NCBI GenBank assembly: GCA_019417045.1
Contig: DXWE01000017.1
Span: 7,251-15,593, forward strand
Direction: 5' to 3'
Source of the DNA: Oscillospiraceae bacterium
GTDB lineage: Bacteria; Bacillota; Clostridia; Oscillospirales; Acutalibacteraceae
DNA: 8,343 bases
A model generated the notes under the pieces. The model was given only the letters and a program-made list of their open reading frames with translations, did no database searches and was not told the origin of the DNA. Positions 1 to 6,735 of the stretch are shown in pieces; position 1 is the first letter of the stretch; each line of letters starts with the position of its first letter. Made by a program: the position numbers and the translations under genes.

Positions 1-588
1 GCCCTGCTGCAGCCGGGTAATCAGGTCGGCGGGCTCAATGTCCACCAGCTCCACCTGGTCGGCCGAGTCGAACGCCCGGTCGGGGATGCGTTCGCTGACC
101 GCTACCCCGGTGATGGAGGCCACCAGATCGTTCAGCGACTCCAGGTGCTGCACATTGACCGTGGTGTAGACGTCGATCCCCGCCCGCAGCAGCTCCTCGA
201 CGTCCTGGTACCGCTTGAGGTGCCGGCACCCGGGCGCGTTGCTGTGTGCCAGCTCATCCACGAGGATCAGCTCGGGCCTGCGCGCCAGCGCCGCGTCCAG
301 ATCGAATTCCTTTAAGGTCACGCCCTTATACAGGATCTCCCGGCAGGGCAGCTGTTCGAGTCCGTCCAGCAGCGCCAGCGTGTCCGGCCGGAGATGCCGC
401 TCGACATAGCCGGCCACCACATCCCGGCCGGCCGCTTTGGCCTGATGGGCGGCCTCCAGCATGGTATAGGTCTTGCCCACGCCGGCCGCATACCCGAAGA
501 ATATCTTGAGTTTTCCCGAATGGCCCCGGTCCTGTTCCTGCTGGATCGTGTGCAGCAGCTGCTGCGGGTCCGGCCGCTGGTCTTCCAT
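1..588 (-). CDS. kdpD: KdpD osmosensitive K+ sensor histidine kinase, N-terminal part (runs off the left edge)
   Basis: Encodes the first 196 residues of the membrane sensor kinase KdpD, which with KdpE controls the high-affinity Kdp potassium pump. The visible part is the cytoplasmic KdpD N-terminal domain. It has a Walker A motif GYAAGVGKT at residues 32-40, the family block DELAHSNAPG at 111-120 and NVQHLESLND at 145-154; these closely match what is known of E. coli KdpD. The Usp domain (which binds c-di-AMP in some Gram-positive KdpDs), the membrane helices and the kinase core would lie beyond the window, so it cannot be said whether this is a full-length kinase or one of the shortened clostridial forms. 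The ATG at 588 is chosen because AGGTGA sits 4 bases upstream and homology begins soon after. It is separated from the upstream EF-G-like gene by a terminator and 315 bp, so it probably starts its own transcription unit. Confidence 0.95.
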   Translation of the reverse strand, partial: MEDQRPDPQQLLHTIQQEQDRGHSGKLKIFFGYAAGVGKTYTMLEAAHQAKAAGRDVVAGYVERHLRPDTLALLDGLEQLPCREILYKGVTLKEFDLDAALARRPELILVDELAHSNAPGCRHLKRYQDVEELLRAGIDVYTTVNVQHLESLNDLVASITGVAVSERIPDRAFDSADQVELVDIEPADLITRLQQG

Positions 589-616
589 GCAATCACCTGC
601 CATTGAAAAGGATGTC

Positions 617-771
617 CGTCCCTCCTGTGTTTTCGTCCCCCCGGGTGTTTCCATCCCTTTGGTATTTCCATCCCTCTGGAGGTTCCCCTCCCGTTGGTAC
701 TTTTGCCCCTTTCGTGTTTCCGTCCCTGTGGTGTTCTCATCCCTGTAGTATACACATCCCTGTAGTATACA
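617..771 (-). repeat. Nine degenerate 17-18 bp tandem repeats in the kdpD leader
   Basis: On the minus strand the units read TGTATACTACAGGGATG (771-755), the same again (754-738), AGAACACCACAGGGACG (737-721), GAAACACGAAAGGGGCA (720-704), AAAGTACCAACGGGAGG (703-687), GGAACCTCCAGAGGGATG (686-669), GAAATACCAAAGGGATG (668-652), GAAACACCCGGGGGGACG (651-634) and AAAACACAGGAGGGACG (633-617). The consensus is roughly rAAACACCAmAGGGAyG. Unit lengths of 17 or 18 bp do not preserve a reading frame, which argues against coding. The two units farthest from kdpD are perfect copies, and their palindromic GTATAC elements can pair with each other to leave an 11-nt loop containing GGGATG. Eight of nine units carry GGGA followed by T, C or G and then G. 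Confidence 0.85.
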
Positions 772-828
772 CCTGATGATATCCTATCACACCCGGCCTT
801 GCCGTGGCATAAAAAACAGAAGTTTTGT

Positions 829-847
829 ATTAAGATTACATTAAGAT
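829..847 (-). promoter_or_regulatory. 11-bp-spaced direct repeat, candidate response-regulator operator upstream of kdpD
   Basis: ATTAAGAT occurs at 829-836 and again at 840-847 on the plus strand (ATCTTAAT twice on the minus strand), exactly 11 bp apart, in an AT-rich patch within otherwise GC-rich DNA. Direct repeats with one-helical-turn spacing are typical of OmpR/PhoB-family regulators, the family to which KdpE belongs. It lies about 240 bp upstream of the kdpD start. Binding by KdpE or any named regulator is inference. Confidence 0.4.
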
Positions 848-858
848 CCGAAAGACAA

Positions 859-891
859 GGCAGGCGGGCCGGGTTTTCCCGTCCGCCTGCC
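859..891 (-). terminator. Rho-independent terminator of the EF-G-like gene
   Basis: A perfect 9-bp stem GGCAGGCGG / CCGCCTGCC, with an additional inner GGG/CCC pairing around a TTTT (plus strand) loop, begins 12 bp past the stop codon at 904. On the minus strand it is followed by TTGTCTTT, a modest U-tract. Confidence 0.65.
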
Positions 892-903
892 GTTTGCCAC
901 CGT

Positions 904-2976
904 TTATTCCTCGTCGTCGGTCTTGTATTCGGCGATGACCTTCTGTGCCACCGGCTCGGGCGCCTGCTCGTACCGCTCGAACTTCACACGGAAATAGCCG
1001 CGGCCCTGGGTGAGCGAGCGGAGCATCACGGCATAGTCGCCCATCTCCGCCATCGGCACCTCGGCCTCGACACAGGTCAGCCCGTCCTCCGCCGGGTTCA
1101 TGCCGAGCACCCGGCCGCGCCGTTTGGTCACGTCGCCCATGATGTCGCCGGTGTTGTCCCCCGGCACATAGGCCTGCAACGAGCCAATCGGCTCGAGCAG
1201 CACGGGTCCCGCCTGCGGGATCCCGGCCTTATAGGCGAGGTTCGCCGCGGTCTTGAACGCCATTTCGGAGGAGTCGACCGGGTGGTATGACCCATCCACC
1301 AGCGTCGCCTTCACCCCGACCATCGGGAATCCGGCGAGCACACCCTTTTTGGCGCTCTCCTGCAACCCCTTTTCCACCGCGGGGAAGAAGTTTTTCGGCA
1401 CCGCGCCGCCGAACACCTTCTCCTCGAACACGAGCCCTTCGCTGTCGCACGGCTCAAACTCGATCCACACGTCGCCGAACTGGCCGTGGCCGCCCGACTG
1501 CTTCTTGTGGCGGCCCTGTACCTTGACCTTTTTGCGGATGGTCTCGCGATAGGCGACCTTCGGGGTCTTGAACTCCACCTCCACGCCGAACTTGGACTTG
1601 AGCTTGGACGCCACCACGTCGAGATGCTGCTCCCCGAGCCCGGAGAGGATGGATTCCTTGGTCTCCCGGTCGGTCTCGTAGCGGATGGTCGGATCCTCCT
1701 CCATCAGCCGCTCGAGCCCGGCCGCGATCTTCTCCTCGTCGCCCTTTTTCTTCGCGATCACCGCAACCGACAGGCACGGCTCCTCGAATGCGACGCCGTT
1801 CAGCGTGACTGCATGGCCGGGGGTGCACAGCGTGTCGCCGGTACTCGTCCCCGCGAGCTTCGCCACTCCACCGATGTCGCCCGCACCGATATATTTGGCC
1901 TCTTCCTGCTTTTTCCCTTTTATGTAAAAGACCTTGCCGATCTTCTCGGTGTTACCGGTACGGGTATTGAGAAGCACCGTGTCCGGCGCCACCTTGCCGC
2001 TGATCACCTTGAAATAGAGCAGCTTGCCGACGAACGGGTCGACAATCGTCTTGAACACGATCGCAACGGTCAGGCCGTTTTCGTCGGCGGTCAGCTCCAC
2101 CGGCTCGCCCGCCTCGTCCACCGCGAGCTCCCCGGCGACCGTCTCGGCCCAGGGCGCGAGATCGAACAGGCAGTCGAGCAGCAGGTCGATCCCCTCGAGC
2201 GCGGTGGCGGAGCCGCAGAACACCGGGTAGATCTCGCCGCGCCGCACGCCGGTCGAGAGCCCCTCGATCACCTCTTCATGGGTGAACTCCTCGCCGTTGA
2301 AATATTTCTCCATGAACTCCTCGCTGCTCTCGGCCACCGCCTCGGCGATGACCGTGCGCAGCTCTTCCACCTCGAGCACCAGCGCCTCCGGGATGGCGGT
2401 TTCGGACCGTTTGCCGTTTTGATAGGTATAGGCCTTTTTGTCGAGCAGCGAGACATAGCACTGCACCTTGTGATCCACGACATACGGGATCACGAGCGGA
2501 CACACCGCCTTGCCATATGCCTCCTTGAGCTGGTCGTACACTTTATCGAAGTCCGCATGTTCCGCGTCGAGCTTGTTGACAAAGAACAGCCGGGCAATTC
2601 CTTTCTTGGACGCCGCCTTGAAGCCCTTTTCGGCACCGACCGAGAGCCCGCTCTTGCCGGAGATGACGATGAGCGCGCTGCCGGCGGCGCGGATCCCCTC
2701 GCTGACCCCGCCCGCAAAGTCGAACAGGCCGGGGGTGTCGAGCAGGTTGATCTTGATATCCTTCCATTCGACCGGCAGGATCGCGGTCGCAACCGACGCC
2801 TTGCGTTTGATCTCCTCCGGGTCGAAGTCACAGAGCGTGGTGCCGTCCGCGACCTTGCCGAGCCGGTCGGCCTTCCCCGTCAAAAAGTAGGCCGCCTCGG
2901 CCAGCGAGGTCTTTCCGGCGCCGGCATGCCCGACCAGGGCCACATTGCGAATGTCTTTTGCGCTGTACTGTTTCAA
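904..2976 (-). CDS. EF-G-like translational GTPase (fusA paralogue, EF-G2 type)
   Basis: A 690-residue protein with the full five-domain plan of elongation factor G, the ribosomal translocation GTPase. Visible motifs are G1 GHAGAGKT (16-23), G3 DTPG (80-83) and G4 NKLD (134-137), the domain IV block GSYHPVDSSEMAF with His565, and the domain V block GDVTKRRGRVLGM. It differs from canonical EF-G, where G1 is GHIDAGKT and switch I reads RGITI; here switch I reads RKASV within EEIKRKASVATAIL. This places it with the second EF-G-like family found in Firmicutes and Thermotoga, whose role is poorly known, rather than the housekeeping fusA of the str operon. The start is TTG at 2976: GGGGAG lies 7 bases upstream and no closer ATG fits the N-terminus. 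It is a single-gene unit with candidate promoters at 3017-3087 and a terminator at 859-891. Confidence 0.9.
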   Translation of the reverse strand: MKQYSAKDIRNVALVGHAGAGKTSLAEAAYFLTGKADRLGKVADGTTLCDFDPEEIKRKASVATAILPVEWKDIKINLLDTPGLFDFAGGVSEGIRAAGSALIVISGKSGLSVGAEKGFKAASKKGIARLFFVNKLDAEHADFDKVYDQLKEAYGKAVCPLVIPYVVDHKVQCYVSLLDKKAYTYQNGKRSETAIPEALVLEVEELRTVIAEAVAESSEEFMEKYFNGEEFTHEEVIEGLSTGVRRGEIYPVFCGSATALEGIDLLLDCLFDLAPWAETVAGELAVDEAGEPVELTADENGLTVAIVFKTIVDPFVGKLLYFKVISGKVAPDTVLLNTRTGNTEKIGKVFYIKGKKQEEAKYIGAGDIGGVAKLAGTSTGDTLCTPGHAVTLNGVAFEEPCLSVAVIAKKKGDEEKIAAGLERLMEEDPTIRYETDRETKESILSGLGEQHLDVVASKLKSKFGVEVEFKTPKVAYRETIRKKVKVQGRHKKQSGGHGQFGDVWIEFEPCDSEGLVFEEKVFGGAVPKNFFPAVEKGLQESAKKGVLAGFPMVGVKATLVDGSYHPVDSSEMAFKTAANLAYKAGIPQAGPVLLEPIGSLQAYVPGDNTGDIMGDVTKRRGRVLGMNPAEDGLTCVEAEVPMAEMGDYAVMLRSLTQGRGYFRVKFERYEQAPEPVAQKVIAEYKTDDEE

Positions 2977-3016
2977 CTAGGAACTCCCCTTTCGTGTGTG
3001 CGGACAAGATTCTCGC

Positions 3017-3044
3017 AGAATAGACAAAATATTTTCCTTGTCAA
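3017..3044 (-). promoter_or_regulatory. Sigma-A-like promoter of the EF-G-like gene (proximal)
   Basis: On the minus strand a perfect -35 TTGACA (3044-3039) is followed after 16 bp by -10 TATTCT (3022-3017). Predicted transcription starts near 3010, giving a leader of about 34 bases with GGGGAG before the TTG start. Confidence 0.7.
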
Positions 3045-3058
3045 TTTCCACTTTGACT

Positions 3059-3087
3059 ATTATATCGTACCTGTCCCCTCAATGCAA
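3059..3087 (-). promoter_or_regulatory. Second sigma-A-like promoter of the EF-G-like gene (distal)
   Basis: On the minus strand TTGCAT (3087-3082), a 17-bp spacer and a perfect -10 TATAAT (3064-3059) lie about 42 bp upstream of the proximal promoter. The two may act in tandem. The -35 is imperfect, so this one is less certain. Confidence 0.5.
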
Positions 3088-3113
3088 GGCGTATTTTATG
3101 AACAGTATGAAAA

Positions 3114-3148
3114 ATTTCCCGTGTGGGCACAAGATCCACACGGGAAAT
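3114..3148 (-). terminator. Rho-independent terminator of the rlmB / P-type-ATPase-like operon
   Basis: A perfect 13-bp stem, ATTTCCCGTGTGG with CCACACGGGAAAT, around a 9-nt loop, followed on the minus strand by TTTTT. It lies 36 bp beyond the stop codon at 3184 and separates this operon from the EF-G-like promoters. Confidence 0.85.
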
Positions 3149-3183
3149 CTGGCAATATTACACAAAATTCATCCACGCGCAGC

Positions 3184-5736
3184 TTACACACGGCGGATCA
3201 GCGGCAGTGCGAGGGTCACCGCACCCCAGCCGAGCAGATAGAGCAGCAGCAAAACCGGCGGCAGCAGACGCCCCCCGGAATACAGGGCGAGTACCGCGCA
3301 CAGCGCGACCCCGAGCAGCCCGCCGACCACCTGGGCGGCCAGCGCGAGCCGGGCAGCGGTGCGCAGCCGGCGGCAGCAGGCCAGTGCCTCCGCCTTGCCG
3401 GGCAGCCGCCCGTCGGAGGCGAGATCCGCGTCGGTCGGGGCCGGGTCCTCCCCCACCAGCTGTTCAAACCGCCGGCGGCCGGTGGTGCCGAGCACCTCCA
3501 CATAATAGTCGTCCAGTTCGAGCGTGGAGCAGATCAGCTCGGGCGTCACGTTCGGGTCGCAGGTGCGCACGAGCAGGGTGACCCCCTCCCGGTTCATGGC
3601 GCGCACCGCGTCCGCAATCCCGTCGTCCCGCAGGTAGCTGATGACAAACATGGCGGACAGCTCGCCGGCGGTGGAGAGATATACGAGCTGCCTTCCCGCC
3701 TGGGTATAGCGCATCTCGTAGTCTTTGGATGGCACGTCCACCCCGTGGTTTTCGAGCAGGCGCCGGTTGCCCACCAGCACCCGGCGGCCGCCGACCCAGC
3801 CGGACAGCCCCATCTCCTGCTCATAGACCAGCGTATCCACCTCCTGCAGGATGTCCACCTTGTCCTCGATCACCCGGCGGAACACGCTGGAGAGCGGCCC
3901 GCCCGCCGTGATGGAGACCGCCGCCGCGTCCAGAATCGCCTCGTCGATGCGGGTGCCGGAAAAGGTCTTGATCCCGTGGAGCAGCACGCTCTCGCTCGGG
4001 AACAGCTCGATCGCGTCCACCGCGAGCGCATGCGCGTCCCCAAACTCCTCCACCGTGTCCCAGCCGACAAGCAGCCCGCCGTGGCGGAGCACCCGTCTGG
4101 CCGCGCGGCACAGCGGCGCCTGCACGCCCGGCACCGCCATGACCGGCGCGCCGATACACAGCGCCGCCGTCCACACCGTCACCGCCTGCCACCAGGCGCC
4201 CGCCTCCCGCCAGACAATCCCATAGAGCAGCGCCGTCAGCGTCGCCGCTCCCAGCACCAGCCAGACATACCAGCGCATCACGCCGCCGTCCGGACTGCCA
4301 TCGTCCGAGCGCTCCAAAAACCGGGTCAGGAAGCTCGCCGGACGGTAGTATACCACGTCCGGATCACCCGCCACCACGGTGTTCCCGCCGATCTCCCGGG
4401 CGGTTTTCGGGTCCTCCACCAGCTTTGCCGCGAACTTCTCCCCGGGATAGGACACAAACTGGAAATTCGCACACACCCGGGACAGGTGCTGCAGGCGGCC
4501 CCAGCCGCACGAAAGCAGCCCGAACCCGGCCACACAGGGCAGCAGCCCGGTCATCCCGCTCGTCACGCCCTCGACATGGGAAAGCTGCAGCAGGGTGTGC
4601 AGCAATGTCACCACAGCGGCCACCGCCACCCCGCTCTCCGCGGTGGGCGCGCGGGAGAAGAGCGCTTTCAGCCCCGTTCCCATGACCGTATGATTCATCA
4701 GCATCATAATCAGCAGCACAAACGCCGATCCGATGATATAGACATATCCGCTGACCGGCGGCAGGCCGCTGAGTTGCATCACAGCCGCGGCCACCACGAG
4801 CAGTGCCTCCCACGCGAGTGTCACGAGCAGCCGTACCCGCCCGGTGTTGCGACGATAGGACAGCTCCGCGCGCACCGCATCGGCATCCTCATAGCTCTCG
4901 AAATCCGAGACCTCTTCCTCCTCGTCCTCCAGCGGCTCCGGCTCCTCCCCGGGATCGTTCTCCTCCTCTTCGCCCGCGAGCTTGAACCCGCCGACCAGCT
5001 TGAAGGCGCGGACCTTCTGCTCCCTCGCGCGCCGCAGCTGCTCCTTCCACTCCGGATTGTCCTCGGGACTGTCGGCAGCTTCTTCCCCGGCGAACTCGTC
5101 CAGCTTCATCTGCCCGTCGAGCTCCTCCTCGGCCGCGGCCGGTTTCCGGTCGGCAGCGGCGCCCGCCTGCACGGCCGCCACCTCCACCCGGCGGGTAAAG
5201 CCCTCCTCCTCGCGCACGATATCAAACGCCGGACGCACGGGCGACGACTGCCGGCTCGCCGCTTTTCCTCCCGCCGCACTCTGCGGCAGCGGCCGCGGGC
5301 GGGCGGCAGGGACAAAGATCTTCATGTCCTCCTCCGGCTCTGGCGCGCTCGCCGCCAACCGATCCGCAGCCACCGGCTGTGCCGCCGGGGCAGCCGGACT
5401 CGCCGCCCGCGACGGCGCCGTCGTCCTTGCGGGCGGCACCTCGGGATGGAACAGCCGCCGCACCGGCTGGTTGACCGGCCGCATCGCACGCGCTCTCTCC
5501 GGCGACTCCGCCGGCCTCACCGGCGTCCCCTCCGGCTTTTCCGCCGGGCGCAGCACGTCTGCTGCCGGCTTCCCGCCGGACGCCGGGCTCTCCCCCGGGG
5601 CCGCCGCCCGACGCACATCGCGTCCCGGGTCCGCCGCCGGCACGACCGTGCGCCCGGCGGGACGCACCGGGACTCCCCGCGCCTCCGCGATCAGTTCATC
5701 AATATCATATTCCTCCGGCCTGTGATCGGTATGCAT
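3184..5736 (-). CDS. P1B-type-ATPase-like membrane protein with degenerate catalytic motifs and disordered N-terminus
   Basis: An 850-residue protein not recognised as a named family. Residues 1-290 are Pro/Ala/Glu-rich and probably disordered, with a very acidic run at 256-275. Likely membrane helices lie near 301-320, 329-347, 368-386, 393-411, 488-508, 514-538, 795-815 and 824-846. This 4+2+2 pattern is that of P1B metal-transporting ATPases, with a short A-like domain (412-487) and a P/N-like domain (541-794). Landmarks align but are altered: IGAP (528-531) where CPC is expected, then GGLLVGWDTVEEFG; AVDAIELF around Asp574 where DKTGT is expected; AGGPL (611-615) where SEHPL is expected; LVGN (654-657) kept; RTCDPN (725-729 region) where TGDN is expected; no GDGxND. 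Catalysis as a pump is therefore unlikely; a scaffold, regulatory or sensing role is possible but unproven. ATG 5736 is chosen over ATG 5742 because GGGAGGG sits 6 bases before 5736 and almost touches 5742. It follows rlmB by 19 bp and is probably co-transcribed. Confidence 0.75.
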   Translation of the reverse strand: MHTDHRPEEYDIDELIAEARGVPVRPAGRTVVPAADPGRDVRRAAAPGESPASGGKPAADVLRPAEKPEGTPVRPAESPERARAMRPVNQPVRRLFHPEVPPARTTAPSRAASPAAPAAQPVAADRLAASAPEPEEDMKIFVPAARPRPLPQSAAGGKAASRQSSPVRPAFDIVREEEGFTRRVEVAAVQAGAAADRKPAAAEEELDGQMKLDEFAGEEAADSPEDNPEWKEQLRRAREQKVRAFKLVGGFKLAGEEEENDPGEEPEPLEDEEEEVSDFESYEDADAVRAELSYRRNTGRVRLLVTLAWEALLVVAAAVMQLSGLPPVSGYVYIIGSAFVLLIMMLMNHTVMGTGLKALFSRAPTAESGVAVAAVVTLLHTLLQLSHVEGVTSGMTGLLPCVAGFGLLSCGWGRLQHLSRVCANFQFVSYPGEKFAAKLVEDPKTAREIGGNTVVAGDPDVVYYRPASFLTRFLERSDDGSPDGGVMRWYVWLVLGAATLTALLYGIVWREAGAWWQAVTVWTAALCIGAPVMAVPGVQAPLCRAARRVLRHGGLLVGWDTVEEFGDAHALAVDAIELFPSESVLLHGIKTFSGTRIDEAILDAAAVSITAGGPLSSVFRRVIEDKVDILQEVDTLVYEQEMGLSGWVGGRRVLVGNRRLLENHGVDVPSKDYEMRYTQAGRQLVYLSTAGELSAMFVISYLRDDGIADAVRAMNREGVTLLVRTCDPNVTPELICSTLELDDYYVEVLGTTGRRRFEQLVGEDPAPTDADLASDGRLPGKAEALACCRRLRTAARLALAAQVVGGLLGVALCAVLALYSGGRLLPPVLLLLYLLGWGAVTLALPLIRRV

Positions 5737-5755
5737 GGCCATCCCTCCCAAAACC

Positions 5756-6541
5756 TCACGCCTCATGGCGCTGCCGCGCCGCCTCATACAGCAGGATGCC
5801 GCACGCCACCGACGCATTGAGCGACTCGATCTGCCCGTACATCGGCAGCGAGACAATGCCGTCGCACAGCTCGCGCACCAGCCGGCTGAGCCCTTTTCCC
5901 TCCGATCCCACCACCAGCGCCACCGCGCCGCGCAGGTCGGTCCGGTTCCAGGGCGCACCGTCCATATCCAGCCCATACACCCAGATATTCCGCTTTTTCA
6001 GCTCCCGCAGGGTGTCGGCGAGATTGGTCACCCGGGCGACCGGCAGATACTCCACCGCGCCGGCCGACGCCTTATAGACCGCCGCCGTCAGCCCGACGCT
6101 CCGCCGCTTGGGTACCACGACCCCGTGCGCGCCGGCCGCCTCGGCCGTGCGCACGATCGCCCCGAGATTGTGCGGATCCTCCAGCCCGTCGCACACCACC
6201 AAAAACGGCGGCTCCCCCCGCTCTTCCGCCAGGCTCAGCACCTCTTCGAGCGTCGCATACGGCCTGCACGCCGCCGCGGCCGCCACCCCCTGGTGATGCG
6301 GGCCACACAGCAGGTCCAGCTTGCGGGGATCCGTCTCCTTGATCGGGATCTGCCGCTCCCGCGCTCTCGCGAGGATCTCCCCCATCCGCCCGACGTGCTC
6401 TCCACGGGCCACCAGCAGATGGTCAATGGGACGGCCGACGCGCAGTGCCTCTGTCACCGCGTTGCGCCCGACGATCCACTCTGAATCGGACACCCGGTCC
6501 TCTTCTTCCCGCCGCAGCGGCTGCTTTTGCTCACTCTTCAT
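5756..6541 (-). CDS. rlmB: 23S rRNA (guanosine-2'-O-)-methyltransferase RlmB, TrmH/SpoU family
   Basis: A 261-residue SPOUT-class enzyme that uses S-adenosylmethionine to methylate a ribose 2'-OH, in RlmB the conserved G2251 of the 23S rRNA peptidyl-transferase region. The N-terminal substrate-binding domain begins with EWIVGRNAVTEAL (21-33) and includes the RlmB-like HHQGVAA (82-88). The trefoil-knot catalytic domain shows motif 1 DPHNLGAIVRTAEAAG (122-137, with Asn125 and Arg131), motif 2 VVGSEGKGLSRLV (210-222) and motif 3 VSLPMYGQIESLNASVA (230-246, with Asn242). ATG 6541 is chosen because GGAG lies 7 bases upstream; the frame is open further up to 6607, but that stretch overlaps the promoter. 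A TrmH-like tRNA specificity cannot be fully excluded, but length and motifs favour RlmB. It is the first gene of a two-gene operon and divergent from perR. Confidence 0.9.
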   Translation of the reverse strand: MKSEQKQPLRREEEDRVSDSEWIVGRNAVTEALRVGRPIDHLLVARGEHVGRMGEILARARERQIPIKETDPRKLDLLCGPHHQGVAAAAACRPYATLEEVLSLAEERGEPPFLVVCDGLEDPHNLGAIVRTAEAAGAHGVVVPKRRSVGLTAAVYKASAGAVEYLPVARVTNLADTLRELKKRNIWVYGLDMDGAPWNRTDLRGAVALVVGSEGKGLSRLVRELCDGIVSLPMYGQIESLNASVACGILLYEAARQRHEA

Positions 6542-6595
6542 GGGAAAACTCCGTCCATCCACTGGGTATTGTGTAGAAAAACCCGATTTTTTCCC

Positions 6596-6624
6596 ATTAT
6601 ACCACAACCACTGGAAAAAACCAA
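6596..6624 (-). promoter_or_regulatory. Sigma-A-like promoter of rlmB
   Basis: On the minus strand TTGGTT (6624-6619), a 17-bp spacer and a perfect -10 TATAAT (6601-6596), preceded by TGG as an extended -10. The predicted start near 6589 gives a leader of about 48 bases to the ATG at 6541. Confidence 0.75.
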
Positions 6625-6656
6625 TGGGTTTTGTCGGAAAAAGTTTGAAAAACCTC

Positions 6657-6684
6657 TTGACAAATCCAAAATTTGGTGTAAACT
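6657..6684 (+). promoter_or_regulatory. Sigma-A-like promoter of perR
   Basis: A perfect -35 TTGACA (6657-6662), a 16-bp spacer and -10 TAAACT (6679-6684). Transcription should start near 6691, inside the palindrome at 6687-6705, so a bound repressor would block it. Confidence 0.65.
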
Positions 6685-6686
6685 AT

Positions 6687-6705
6687 ATTTGTAATCATTT
6701 CAAAT
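6687..6705. promoter_or_regulatory. Fur/PerR-family operator (9-1-9 inverted repeat)
   Basis: ATTTGTAAT-C-ATTTCAAAT is an inverted repeat centred on 6696 with one mismatch between the arms. The inner 15 bases match the PerR consensus TTATAATNATTATAA at 11 of 14 positions; they match a Zur-type consensus equally well and Fur less well. It overlaps the predicted perR transcription start, as expected for autoregulation. The following gene being PerR-like and paired with rubrerythrin favours PerR. Confidence 0.65.
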
Positions 6706-6735
6706 TGCTAATTGATTCAGTTCCGGAGGTTCCCA

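Larger units (their letters stand above)
589..903. other. Intergenic region: probable kdpD promoter and long leader
   Basis: This 315 bp stretch carries no convincing gene. Read along the minus strand it holds, in order, the terminator of the EF-G-like gene, an 11-bp-spaced ATCTTAAT direct repeat, an AT-rich segment with a T-run at 811-826, an array of nine 17-18 bp repeats ending about 30 bp before kdpD, and the kdpD ribosome binding site. I could not find a good sigma-A -35/-10 pair for kdpD; TATACT occurs twice within the repeats but without a matching -35. That fits activator-dependent transcription, though it does not prove it. No recognisable c-di-AMP or other riboswitch was seen. Confidence 0.6.

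Noticed and set aside
318..755. A 145-codon minus-strand frame through the repeat array into kdpD
   Set aside because: It is in a different frame from kdpD, and its periodic peptide simply reflects the DNA repeats; the 17-18 bp spacing does not preserve a frame as a coding repeat would.
617..771. CRISPR array
   Set aside because: Units are 17-18 bp, directly adjacent with no spacers, and degenerate; no cas genes nearby.
738..771. Tandem -10 elements (TATACT twice) as a kdpD promoter
   Set aside because: No acceptable -35 lies 16-18 bp upstream of either copy; the motif is part of the repeat unit.
1486..5820. A 1444-codon open frame on the plus strand
   Set aside because: It lies antisense to the EF-G-like gene and the ATPase-like gene, runs straight across their terminator and promoters, and has Arg/His/Pro-rich low-complexity content typical of a shadow frame in GC-rich DNA.
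5737..5976. Upstream extension of the ATPase-like gene to an ATG at 5976
   Set aside because: The extension overlaps rlmB in another frame, while the ATG at 5736 has a GGGAGGG site at proper distance and lies just after the rlmB stop.
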